Made by a program: the position numbers and the translations under genes | The notes under the pieces: generated by a model | What the model saw: only the letters and a program-made list of their open reading frames with translations | Database searches by the model: none | What the model was told of the DNA's origin: nothing | Assembly: GCA_902465435.1 (NCBI GenBank) | Contig: CABQNH010000020.1 | Coordinates: 1 to 31,371 of the forward strand | Length of the DNA stretch: 31,371 bases | Source: an uncultured Eubacteriales bacterium | Lineage (GTDB): Bacteria > Bacillota > Clostridia > Oscillospirales > Oscillospiraceae | Direction: 5' to 3' | Shown: positions 24,449 through 31,320 of the stretch, piece by piece | Layout of the letters: every line of letters begins with the position of its first letter | Position numbering within the stretch: position 1 is the stretch's first letter

Positions 24449-25637
24449 TGGTATCTCCTTTAAATATCGGCGCCGGAACGCTGCGCGCGATCATTTCCCT
24501 GCAATCGTACTGCGCACGCAGAATATACCGTCCGTCTTCCTTTGTATAATTCTCCTGCGTTTGCAGGATGCGCCCGCCGATCATCTGCTGCTTCGTATAC
24601 CACTCGGCCTCCTGCGAGAGCAGGCGCTTCGCCGCGTTCTCATCCCGCGCCTGCGGCGCGAGCCGGTACTCCCGATAGGTTTCCGTCACAAGCTTTACGG
24701 GGAACGAATAGCCGCCCGGCAGCGTCAGCGGTTTCACGTCTATGATTTTATCACAATTGCTATCAAGAATTCTACTGTTTCCTGATAATTTTATTCTTTT
24801 TCTTCCCAAAAGAATCGTTCTGTACGTCCACGATCTTCCCGTATAGACCTTTTTCAGGCTTTCCGTCGGCAAAACGACCTCCGCATCCCGCTTGGTCAGC
24901 GCATAGATTTCCGCCAATGCGTGTGTGGCCTGCACATGAAGCGTCCATTCCTGATAGCCGGAAACCAGCAGCTCCCCCGCCGAAACGTTCTGTCCGATCT
25001 TGCAGACCGCAAAGCCCTCCAGCACGACCATCTCCGTAACGACCCCGTCGCGCGTTGCCACAACGTTGGTCACGGAGGTCTCGTCCTCCACCTCACCCTT
25101 TTCCGGCCGCTCATGGACCAGTACCGTAACGCGTCCGCCGGTGCGGTTTACCGCGCACCACTGCAGCTCCGGCAGCCGCAAAAGAATTTGGTTCTTGATC
25201 TCCTGCGACCGGATGTCGCCGCCCCATGCGCCGAAGTGCACGCCGAGCGCATCCAATTCACGCAGGATCTGCTCCTCGTGTAGGCGCACATTGCCCCGTA
25301 CCTCCACCGTCCATACGAAGCGCGGCAGCAGCAGCGCCGCCAGAACGGCAAACAGCACTCCGGCCAGCAGCACCGGACGCCGCTTCAGCCCATAGAAAAG
25401 GCGTCGGAATCCAAGCTCCCGCAGAACGCAAAGCTCCGTCATGGCGCGCAATGCAAGGCGCTTCGCCTGTGGAAAATCACTTTTGTAGATCAGCACGCGG
25501 TAGGTCAGCTCGTCGATACGCTCCAGCGACCAAAAGGAAAGCGCCGCGTCGGCAAAGGCGTTCAGGCACCCCTCCGGTGCGGCCGAACGCAGCTCGATCT
25601 GATACACGCCGCGAAAAAAGCGGACAAATCCCTGCAT
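24423..25637 (-). CDS. yqfD: Sporulation protein YqfD
   Basis: A 404-residue membrane protein whose family belongs to the mother-cell sigma-E regulon and is needed for normal sporulation in Bacillus. The N-terminus starts MQGFVRFFRGVYQIEL, a single membrane helix lies around residues 89-109 (VLLAGVLFAVLAALLLPRFV), and a large extracytoplasmic part follows (VEVRGNVRLHEEQILRELDA). Length is near the family norm (about 400). It lies 9 bases after yqfC and overlaps phoH by 26, so a sporulation promoter upstream of yqfC could also feed phoH-ybeY-era. Confidence 0.93.
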   Translation of the reverse strand: MQGFVRFFRGVYQIELRSAAPEGCLNAFADAALSFWSLERIDELTYRVLIYKSDFPQAKRLALRAMTELCVLRELGFRRLFYGLKRRPVLLAGVLFAVLAALLLPRFVWTVEVRGNVRLHEEQILRELDALGVHFGAWGGDIRSQEIKNQILLRLPELQWCAVNRTGGRVTVLVHERPEKGEVEDETSVTNVVATRDGVVTEMVVLEGFAVCKIGQNVSAGELLVSGYQEWTLHVQATHALAEIYALTKRDAEVVLPTESLKKVYTGRSWTYRTILLGRKRIKLSGNSRILDSNCDKIIDVKPLTLPGGYSFPVKLVTETYREYRLAPQARDENAAKRLLSQEAEWYTKQQMIGGRILQTQENYTKEDGRYILRAQYDCREMIARSVPAPIFKGDTNAADGENH

Positions 25638-25646
25638 CCTCGCACC

Positions 25647-25913
25647 TCAAACCAGCTGCGCCAGCGAGATTCTTCCGCGAATTACGATCCGCCTGCGGCT
25701 CATCTGCACCACGCGCAGCTCCGCGCCCTGAATTTCAATTGCGCCCAGCCTTGTCCGCACCACGATCCGCTCGTCGCGGTACTCCAAAATTCCCTGATGG
25801 TGGTCGATCCGCGCCTGCGTGGCGCCGACCAGCTCCAGCAGCGGATCGTTCGAGATCGCGTCGAGCGGAATCGCCAGCTTTGCCGAGATTCTTTCGGAAA
25901 GGCGTCTTTTCAT
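25647..25913 (-). CDS. yqfC: Sporulation protein YqfC
   Basis: An 88-residue small protein of the YqfC/YabP family, controlled by sigma-E in Bacillus and paired with YqfD. It shows the family pattern LAIPLDAISNDPLLELVGAT followed by HHQGILEYRDERIVVRTRLG. The ATG at 25913 is preferred over the in-frame GTG at 25922 because GAGGTGA then has proper spacing. It heads the minus-strand operon; a probable sigma-E promoter lies about 50 bases upstream. Confidence 0.93.
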   Translation of the reverse strand: MKRRLSERISAKLAIPLDAISNDPLLELVGATQARIDHHQGILEYRDERIVVRTRLGAIEIQGAELRVVQMSRRRIVIRGRISLAQLV

Positions 25914-25963
25914 GCTTCTCACCTCGCATCAATCTAAAAGCACAAGCGCGTGCTTTTCGCAAC

Positions 25964-25971
25964 ATTCTATG
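25964..25971 (-). promoter_or_regulatory. Probable sigma-E -10 box of yqfC
   Basis: On the minus strand CATAGAAT matches seven of eight positions of the Bacillus sigma-E -10 (CATACAAT). A-rich sequence ATGAAAAT lies 15 bases upstream, but it is a weak -35. The family's known sigma-E control supports it. Confidence 0.5.
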
Positions 25972-25979
25972 CGTGGCTT

Positions 25980-26008
25980 GTCAATTATTTTCATGCCGCG
26001 CATATATT
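25980..26008 (+). promoter_or_regulatory. Probable sigma-E promoter of ylbJ
   Basis: GTCAATT (25980-25986) and CATATATT (26001-26008) with a 14-base spacer resemble the sigma-E pattern. The predicted start would fall at or just before the GAGGTGA ribosome site, leaving almost no leader, which is a point against it. Confidence 0.4.
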
Positions 26009-26027
26009 TTGGGCGAGGTGATTTTTT

Positions 26028-27104
26028 ATGAGGCAGCGCCGCAGAATTCTTGTCCGTTTGCTTTTGCTCGGTGCGCTTGCCGCCGTCCTGCTTCTGCGCG
26101 CGTCCTCGCTTGCCGATGGCGCTGCCGCCGGACTGCGGCTGTGTGCCCGGGTACTGATTCCTTCCCTGTTCCCATTTTTTGTGCTGGCAAACCTGCTGAT
26201 ACAAACCGGTGCTGCCGCGCTCGTCTCCCAGGCGCTGGCCGATCGGCTTGCCGTGTGGTTTTCCGTTCCTCCCTGCGGACTGACCGCACTGTTTTTGGGC
26301 TTGATCGGCGGCTATCCCATCGGGGCGGCCACACTCTGCGCCCTGTATCAGGAGGGCAGTCTCCCGCAGGAGGACGCCGTGCGGCTTCTGCGCTTCTGCA
26401 ACAACTCCGGCCCTGCTTTTTTCCTTGGCGCAGTCGGGCTTGGCTGCTTTGGCAGCGCGTCAGTCGGGCTCCGAATTTATTTTTTTCACGCGCTGTCTGC
26501 AATTCTGATCGGTCTTCTGCTTGCCCGGCCGCAGCTGCCGCACGCCTCCGCCCCGGATGCAAAGCCGCCTGCCGCACGCAGCTTCGCGCCTGCCTTCTCT
26601 GCGGCGCTCACCGCAAGTGTGCAGTCGATGCTGCAGATCTGCGGTCTGGTCATTCTGTTTTCCGCCCTGCAGACGGTCGCCCTTTCGCTCGGATTGGAGA
26701 AGCCGCTTTGTCGGCTGCTTTCCGCGTGCGGGCTGCCGGATTCGGCCGCACTGCCGCTTCTGCGCGGCGCAATGGAGATGACCTCCGGCATCGCCGCGCT
26801 GCCGTCCAGCCTGCCGCTGCCGCTCTCGGCCGCGCTTTGCGCCGCCATTTGCAGCTTTGGCGGTCTGTGTGTGTTCCTGCAATGTGCAGCGCTCCTGCCG
26901 CCGCAGCTTAGCCTGCGCGGCTATCTTCTCGCGAAGCTGCTTCAGGCTGTGCTGACGGCCGCCCTAACCCTTTTGTCCTACCGGCTTGCGCCGCCCGCAT
27001 TTCTCGGTTTTTGCGTGTGTTTGCCGTTTCTCGCGACACTTCCCACAAAAATCCGCCAAAAATTAAAAACTGCCACTGGAAATTCCGAGAAGCTCCCTAT
27101 ATAA
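26028..27104 (+). CDS. ylbJ: Sporulation integral membrane protein YlbJ
   Basis: A 358-residue membrane protein with about eight hydrophobic segments. It carries the YlbJ landmarks ARVLIPSLFPFFVLANLLIQ, LIGGYPIGAATLCALYQEG and RFCNNSGPAFFLGAVG, which belong to the nucleoside-recognition (Gate) domain group. YlbJ is a sigma-E-dependent protein needed for spore cortex formation in Bacillus; its transported molecule is unknown. It is somewhat shorter than Bacillus YlbJ (about 400). GAGGTGA precedes the ATG. It is divergent from yqfC, whereas in Bacillus ylbJ follows coaD. A small Cys-rich gene follows after 32 bases. Confidence 0.9.
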   Translation: MRQRRRILVRLLLLGALAAVLLLRASSLADGAAAGLRLCARVLIPSLFPFFVLANLLIQTGAAALVSQALADRLAVWFSVPPCGLTALFLGLIGGYPIGAATLCALYQEGSLPQEDAVRLLRFCNNSGPAFFLGAVGLGCFGSASVGLRIYFFHALSAILIGLLLARPQLPHASAPDAKPPAARSFAPAFSAALTASVQSMLQICGLVILFSALQTVALSLGLEKPLCRLLSACGLPDSAALPLLRGAMEMTSGIAALPSSLPLPLSAALCAAICSFGGLCVFLQCAALLPPQLSLRGYLLAKLLQAVLTAALTLLSYRLAPPAFLGFCVCLPFLATLPTKIRQKLKTATGNSEKLPI

Positions 27105-27136
27105 TAGAAGCAGCCGAAAGAAAAGAGGTCGCTGCT

Positions 27137-27346
27137 ATGCTGTTCCGGAAAAACATCGAAAAATCCTGCTCCTATTGCGCCTATGCGGGCAAAGTCGATA
27201 ACGAAACGATGCTCTGCCGCAAGAAGGGCTTCGTTGCCAGCTTCCGCAAGTGCCGCCGCTTCCGCTACGATCCTCTCAAGCGCGTTCCCGCAAGGCCGAC
27301 CTCTCTGCCAAGTGCGCAGTACGAGGAGGAGGACTTCTCTCTGTAG
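27137..27346 (+). CDS. Small Cys-rich protein (69 residues), conserved hypothetical type
   Basis: A short soluble protein beginning MLFRKNIEKSCSYCAYAGKV. Cysteines occur as C-x2-C (residues ~11 and 14), a later C in MLCRKKG and another in FRKCRRFRYDP, a four-Cys pattern suggesting a zinc or metal knuckle. The tail reads DPLKRVPARPTSLP and ends EEEDFSL. I recognise it as resembling a conserved hypothetical protein of Clostridia, with no known function. The frame is open further upstream to 27011, but the ATG at 27137 is chosen because AGAGGT stands before it and the frame upstream overlaps ylbJ in another frame. It may be cotranscribed with ylbJ; a TATAAT at 27099-27104 may also give it its own promoter. 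Confidence 0.78.
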   Translation: MLFRKNIEKSCSYCAYAGKVDNETMLCRKKGFVASFRKCRRFRYDPLKRVPARPTSLPSAQYEEEDFSL

Positions 27347-27464
27347 CCTTTCTCCCGCTTTACGAAGGGTTCCGGGGCAAAACCGCGCAGGGAGCGCAGC
27401 CGCGCACAGCATGACCCGGCCTTTCATAGTATCTGCAACCGTGCACCGTTTTTACTTTTCTCAG

Positions 27465-27511
27465 AACGCCTGCCCCAACGTACCGATTGTATCCGTGCAG
27501 GCGGGCGTTTT
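27465..27511 (+). terminator. Probable terminator after the small Cys-rich gene
   Basis: AACGCCTGCC (27465-27474) pairs with GGCGGGCGTT (27500-27509) with one G-U pair, across a 25-base loop, and TTTTCT follows. The loop is long, so support is moderate. Confidence 0.45.
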
Positions 27512-27525
27512 CTCCGGGATCTCTG

Positions 27526-27585
27526 ATTCAGGCAGCAAGGATGGCCGACGAAAAGCTTTTCGTCGGCCATCCTTGCTACCTGAAT
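27526..27585. terminator. 60-base near-perfect palindrome between convergent genes, likely bidirectional terminator
   Basis: Arms 27526-27555 and 27556-27585 are reverse complements over 30 bases with a single mismatch and no intervening loop (centre AAAAGCTTTT). On the plus strand TAAAATTTTTCC follows. It lies 17 bases past the Nudix stop, between two converging transcripts. Such length exceeds what termination needs. Confidence 0.65.
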
Positions 27586-27602
27586 TAAAATTTTTCCTGT
27601 CT

Positions 27603-28124
27603 TTACGGTGTATGCGTGCCGTCCGCGTTTTTATCCTGTTCTCCGGAAAAGCGCGCGGAAATCGCCTGCTCCCAAAACTCCGAAATCAAATCCCGATGTG
27701 TTGCCACGATTGGAATTTCCGGGATCTCCTCCCGTCCCCAAAAGCGCAGCTCACGGGATTCTCTGCTGATGCGCAGCTCCGGCATGCTTTGCAGCCGCGC
27801 ATAAAACAGCACGATCACCATTCTCCATACGCTTCCGTCCCGATAAGCCGCGATTCGATCCGGATCCTCCACAACCCGAACGCGGGAAAAGCAGCTCTCC
27901 GGCAGGGAGATCCCCGCCTCCTCCCGCAGTTCGCGGGCAATTCCCGCCGCGCCGTCCTCGCCGTCCCGCATTCTTCCGCCCGGCAAGCCCCACTGGCCGC
28001 AGTCCCAGCGCCGCTCCAGCAGCAGCTTCCCGTCATATTCCAGATAAACGTTTGCACCCCTGCGTGTTTTTTGATTGGGCTTCGGCGCCTTTGGGTCATG
28101 CAAATAGTAGTGTGCAATTTCCAT
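27603..28124 (-). CDS. Nudix (MutT-like) hydrolase
   Basis: A 173-residue protein with a perfect Nudix box, G-x5-E-x7-REL-x-EE-x-G-I (GRMRDGEDGAAGIARELREE), the Mg2+-binding and catalytic motif that cleaves nucleoside diphosphates linked to another moiety. QWGLPGG directly precedes it. The N-terminus has KTRRGANVYLEYDGKLLLER. The substrate is not known. The ATG starts three bases after the dinB stop, and its ribosome site AAGGAG lies inside the end of dinB, so it is part of the LexA-controlled operon. Pool cleaning of damaged dNTPs next to an error-prone polymerase would make sense but is inference. The C-terminal tail (GEQDKNADGTHTP) is not conserved-looking. Confidence 0.88.
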   Translation of the reverse strand: MEIAHYYLHDPKAPKPNQKTRRGANVYLEYDGKLLLERRWDCGQWGLPGGRMRDGEDGAAGIARELREEAGISLPESCFSRVRVVEDPDRIAAYRDGSVWRMVIVLFYARLQSMPELRISRESRELRFWGREEIPEIPIVATHRDLISEFWEQAISARFSGEQDKNADGTHTP

Positions 28125-28127
28125 TTT

Positions 28128-29405
28128 TCAAAACTCCTTCGGTATTTCCTTGGTCACGCCGGTACGCCGCTCCTTGGACAGGCCGCCCGCCATATGCGGG
28201 AGCTTGCTTCCGACAAAGCGCGCACGCTTCACCGCATCCTCTCCGTATTTTTCACGAATTTCATCCAGCGCCTCGTCGACCTTCGCCTTTCGCTCGTATT
28301 GCTCCGCGCTGACCTCCGACAGGAAGTCATACTGACGGCAGCTGCCCTCCTCCAGCCGCGTTACCTGGACGCCAAGCTGGCGCAGGGGCGTTTTTCCATC
28401 CCAAAAGGCATCAAAAATCCGGCAGGCTGCATGATACAGCTCCTCCGTTCCATTTGTCGCATTGGGAAGCAGCTGTTGCCGCGTCATATCTTCAAACTGA
28501 TTGCTGCGCAGGCTTACCGTCAGGCAGCGGCCGTTCTTCCCATCCTTTCTCAGGCGCATTCCCACCGTCTCGCAGAGAGACAGCAGCGTCTGGTGCGCCG
28601 CAGACGTCGTGCAGAGATCCTCAGGCACGGTCACCGAATTGCCATAACCCTTGTTTTCCTCCGGAACGGCGCGCACCTCCTGCGTATCGCGCCCGTTTGC
28701 CCAATGCCAAAGCGTCAGCCCGGGCTTATAGAGCTTCTTTTGCAGGAGCACGGGATCCGCCTGCGCCAGCTCGCCGATGGTGCAGATCCCCATCCGCCTC
28801 AGCTTCCGCTCCGTTGCCGCGCCGACCATAAACAGGTCGCGCACCGGAAGCGGCCACATCTTTTTCTGAATTTCATCCGGAAACAGCGTGTGCACCTTGT
28901 CCGGCTTCTCAAAGTCGCCCGCGATCTTCGCAAGCAGCTTATTGGAGGACACGCCGACGTTCACAGTAAAGCCCAGCTCCTCCTTGACACGCCGCCGCAG
29001 TCGTTCCGCCGCCATACGCGGCTCGCCAAACAGTCCCGTTGTACCGGTCATATCGACCCATGCTTCGTCAATGGAATACTGCTCCACGCAGGGAGAAAAT
29101 TCCCGCAGAAGCGACACAAAATGTCTTGACGATTCTACATACAGCGCATAGTCCGGCTCTGCGATAAGAAGTTCGGGACATTTCTGCTGCGCCTGAAATA
29201 GCGGCTCTCCCGTCCGGACTCCGCAGCGCTTTGCCGGCAGGCTTTTTGCCAGAATGATGCTGTGACGCGACGCGCGGTCGCCTGCGATCACGCTCGGCAC
29301 CGTGCGCAGGTCCAGCTTTTCCCCCAAAACCTTGCAGCGATAGACCGCCGTCCAGGAAAGGAACGCGCTGTTCGCGTCCACATGGAAAATCACCCGATTC
29401 GCCAT
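28128..29405 (-). CDS. dinB: Y-family DNA polymerase (DinB/Pol IV-like)
   Basis: A 425-residue translesion polymerase. The palm carries the catalytic residues in FHVDANSAFLSW (Asp with Phe as steric gate) and YSIDEAWVDMTG (Asp-Glu). FTVNVGVSSNKLLAKIAGDF, then KPDKVHTLFP, is typical of the fingers/palm, and ICTIGELAQADP is the helix-hairpin-helix. A little-finger domain follows, ending about residue 380. No clear beta-clamp motif could be confirmed. It resembles the Clostridial DinB group. The start ATG shares one base with the TGA of the preceding gene, and the Nudix gene begins three bases after its stop. The LexA box at 29748-29761 places it in the SOS response. Confidence 0.94.
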   Translation of the reverse strand: MANRVIFHVDANSAFLSWTAVYRCKVLGEKLDLRTVPSVIAGDRASRHSIILAKSLPAKRCGVRTGEPLFQAQQKCPELLIAEPDYALYVESSRHFVSLLREFSPCVEQYSIDEAWVDMTGTTGLFGEPRMAAERLRRRVKEELGFTVNVGVSSNKLLAKIAGDFEKPDKVHTLFPDEIQKKMWPLPVRDLFMVGAATERKLRRMGICTIGELAQADPVLLQKKLYKPGLTLWHWANGRDTQEVRAVPEENKGYGNSVTVPEDLCTTSAAHQTLLSLCETVGMRLRKDGKNGRCLTVSLRSNQFEDMTRQQLLPNATNGTEELYHAACRIFDAFWDGKTPLRQLGVQVTRLEEGSCRQYDFLSEVSAEQYERKAKVDEALDEIREKYGEDAVKRARFVGSKLPHMAGGLSKERRTGVTKEIPKEF

Positions 29406-29668
29406 CAGTAAATCACCCGGTAAAGCGTCCAGCTATGGCTGCGCACGGTATAGCGCAGTTCAAACATTCGCTCTGCACCGTTTAAAATCGCCTTGCAGAT
29501 ATACTGCAGCGTTTCGATCCCGACATAGCGGATTTCCCGTTCGCTGACGATTTCCGTCACGGATGCGGCGCGCAGGCCGTGATGCTCGTCCTCAAAGCGG
29601 AAGCGCAGAGGGCGCAGCGCACCGAATGCATCGCAGTGCGCGATCACCTCAATTTTTTGATTAGACAC
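29405..29668 (-). CDS. Small protein of unknown function, first gene of the dinB operon
   Basis: An 87-residue soluble protein starting at a GTG (29668), SNQKIEVIAHCDAFGALRPL, then RFRFEDEHHGLRAASVTEIV, and ending with FELRYTVRSHSWTLYRVIY. The GTG is preferred to codons further upstream (to 29731) because the extension is Arg/Gly-rich and unlike the rest, and GAAAGGGGCGGT precedes it. It overlaps dinB by one base. In this position Bacillus has a YolD-type protein, but this one has no YolD likeness that I can see. Its linkage to the polymerase under LexA suggests an accessory role; this is inference. Confidence 0.75.
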   Translation of the reverse strand: MSNQKIEVIAHCDAFGALRPLRFRFEDEHHGLRAASVTEIVSEREIRYVGIETLQYICKAILNGAERMFELRYTVRSHSWTLYRVIY

Positions 29669-29740
29669 GGTGCCACCGCCCCTTTCGTCCGCAGCCGCAC
29701 CCCTTCCGGAGGCACGGCGCATCGTTCTCATTGCAGTCTC

Positions 29741-29769
29741 AGTATAGCAAACATTTGTTCGATTTTCAA
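29741..29769 (-). promoter_or_regulatory. Sigma-A promoter of the dinB operon
   Basis: On the minus strand TTGAAA (29769-29764) and TATACT (29746-29741) are spaced by exactly 17 bases. The LexA box occupies most of the spacer. Confidence 0.85.
29748..29761 (-). promoter_or_regulatory. LexA (DinR) SOS box
   Basis: CGAACAAATGTTTG on the minus strand matches the Bacillus SOS consensus CGAACRNRYGTTYC at 13 of 14 positions. It sits between the -35 and -10 boxes, the classic repressing position. Confidence 0.9.
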
Positions 29770-29791
29770 GGGGGTAAAAATATTTCCTGCA

Positions 29792-29820
29792 TTGCTTTTT
29801 TATCGGAATACTGCTATACT
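29792..29820 (+). promoter_or_regulatory. Probable promoter of the HAD hydrolase gene
   Basis: TTGCTT (29792-29797) and TATACT (29815-29820) are spaced by 17 bases. The predicted leader up to the HAD start at 29987 would be about 160 bases and holds no feature I recognise. Confidence 0.6.
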
Positions 29821-29986
29821 ATGAAACACGAATTGAAGCAGACTTTCGTGCGTTTTATGATGGAAAGCAACTTGTCCGATTACCGGCCATCCATGATGAG
29901 ATGCATGAGTATTTGACGAAACGTGCGGTTATTCTGCGGCAAATTCTCCCGCCGTTCGCGCAAAAAACTAAAATAGGAGTGGCAAA

Positions 29987-30646
29987 ATGAGATACCCCTG
30001 TCTGGTGCTGGATCACGACGACACGGTCGTCCGCAGTGAGCAAACCGTCAATTTCCCGCAATTTTTAGAAACGCTGGCGGAGCTTCGCCCCGGCATGCGC
30101 ATGTCGCGCGCTGAGTTTACGCGCGGCTGCCTTACGCAGGGCTTTTCCGGACTTTGCCGCGATCAGCTGCACTTTACACCGGAGGAAGCGGCGCACTCCT
30201 TTGAAAGCTGGAAGCAATATGTGCGGACGCATATTCCGCCCGCCTATGAAGGAATTCGGGAGCTTTTGCTTCGGCACAAGCAGCGCGGCGGTCTGATCTG
30301 CGTTGTCTCCCACTCCTCCTGCGAAAACATTGCAAGAGATTACGCAGTTCACTTTGGCCTGAAGCCTGATCTCATTTACGGCTGGGAGCTTGGCGAATCG
30401 CTTCGAAAGCCAAACCCCTATCCCCTGCTGGATATTATGGAAAAAACGGGGCTGCCATCGGCGCAACTTCTGATGGTAGATGATCTTAAGCCCGGCTTGG
30501 ATATGGCAACCGCATGCGGTGTTCCCTTTGCCTGTGCCGGTTGGTCGCACTATCTGCCGGAAATTGCAGAATTTATGCGTACCCGCAGCCCGGTGTACTT
30601 CCAAACAGTTCAAGAATTTTCGGATTATTTGGAGCAGGGCACCTGA
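29987..30646 (+). CDS. HAD-superfamily hydrolase (phosphatase-like)
   Basis: A 219-residue soluble phosphohydrolase. Motif I is LDHDDTVV (nucleophile Asp, residue 9, and Asp 11), motif II is the Ser in VVSHSS, motif III is the Lys in RKPNPYP, and motif IV is MVDDLKPGLDMA (Asp-Asp for Mg2+). The helical cap between motifs I and II (about residues 17-90) fits the phosphoglycolate-phosphatase-like subgroup. The substrate is unknown. AGGAG precedes the ATG. It is a single-gene transcript, divergent from the dinB operon, and has no visible link to it apart from neighbouring promoters. No clear terminator follows. Confidence 0.9.
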   Translation: MRYPCLVLDHDDTVVRSEQTVNFPQFLETLAELRPGMRMSRAEFTRGCLTQGFSGLCRDQLHFTPEEAAHSFESWKQYVRTHIPPAYEGIRELLLRHKQRGGLICVVSHSSCENIARDYAVHFGLKPDLIYGWELGESLRKPNPYPLLDIMEKTGLPSAQLLMVDDLKPGLDMATACGVPFACAGWSHYLPEIAEFMRTRSPVYFQTVQEFSDYLEQGT

Positions 30647-30895
30647 CCCCACTTCAAAACGTGTCCGTATATCGTATATTACGCAGATATGCCGCAATGC
30701 GGATGCCGTTTCCTTTTCGCCGGACCGCATGCTTGGCCGCGAATGCGCCTCCTCACAGTATTTCACGAAGCCGGCAGCAGAGGACGGACACCCGCGCACC
30801 ACGCTGCCAATTTGCCGACGATGCTTTAGAAAACGCCGATACCGTCTGCAAGAATAAACAGGGAACGATTTTTCGTTGGGTGTCCGTGTCGGCTC

Positions 30896-30929
30896 ACAAG
30901 GATAAGCGCCGTTTTTCATGGGGCAAGAC
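30896..30929 (+). repeat. Degenerate 34-base direct repeat, copy 1
   Basis: It matches 31157-31190 at about 26 of 34 positions; the best-conserved part is GTTTTTCATGGGGCAAGAC. Confidence 0.5.
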
Positions 30930-31000
30930 CGTCTTCCCGACCTGCCTTTCATCGCCGTTGGTTCTCTGCGTAAGGCAGCTTTGCCGATTACGGGCTTTCA

Positions 31001-31034
31001 TTGACAGTCTGACAGACTCCAAGAAAGTTCGGAA
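31001..31034 (+). repeat. Dispersed repeat, block 1 (copy B)
   Basis: It shares TTGACA, CTGACAGAC and AAGAAAGTTCGGAA with 12787-12821, in the same order. Confidence 0.65.
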
Positions 31035-31156
31035 GATCGTAACCTCTCTGAATCCATCCTCGGCGGCGGACAACGGATCTTTTCCGCCATGGCTTCGGTT
31101 GGAAAATCGGAAAGGCACTCAGTATTCCTGCGTTTTCCAAACCTTAGCGTCAGTTG

Positions 31157-31190
31157 ACAAGGGCACACACGGTTTTTCACGGGGCAAAAC
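31157..31190 (+). repeat. Degenerate 34-base direct repeat, copy 2
   Basis: Second copy of the repeat at 30896-30929, about 230 bases downstream; the core reads GTTTTTCACGGGGCAAAAC. Confidence 0.5.
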
Positions 31191-31233
31191 GACATCTGGC
31201 GTCGTTATCCTCGTGGGCGGCGCGCCAGCCCGC

Positions 31234-31320
31234 CTCAGACTGTCAATAAAGTTCGCAACCGTCAAAATGAGAAAACATTTTTGACGATTTCTATGTGAAA
31301 CGTATTCACTCTATTTTTGG
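31234..31320 (+). repeat. Dispersed 87-base repeat, block 2 (copy B)
   Basis: It aligns without gaps to the minus strand of 12934-13020 at about 72 of 87 bases. Its first 13-bp core, TCAGACTGTCAAT, is the exact reverse complement of 31000-31012, so blocks 1 and 2 face each other here. Confidence 0.85.

Noticed and set aside
25226..26911. 561-codon plus-strand frame across yqfD, yqfC and ylbJ
   Set aside because: It crosses three recognised genes and reads as Ala/Arg/Pro-rich noise.
27183..29129. 648-codon plus-strand frame opposite the Nudix and dinB genes
   Set aside because: Shadow of two well-supported minus-strand genes; no ribosome site.
29821..29916. 31-codon frame starting right after the HAD promoter -10 box
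   Set aside because: Its ATG lies before the predicted transcription start and has no ribosome site.
30514..31284. 256-codon plus-strand frame and minus-strand frames in the repeat region
   Set aside because: No start signal, Ser/Arg-rich composition, and part overlaps the HAD gene; translated repeats only.
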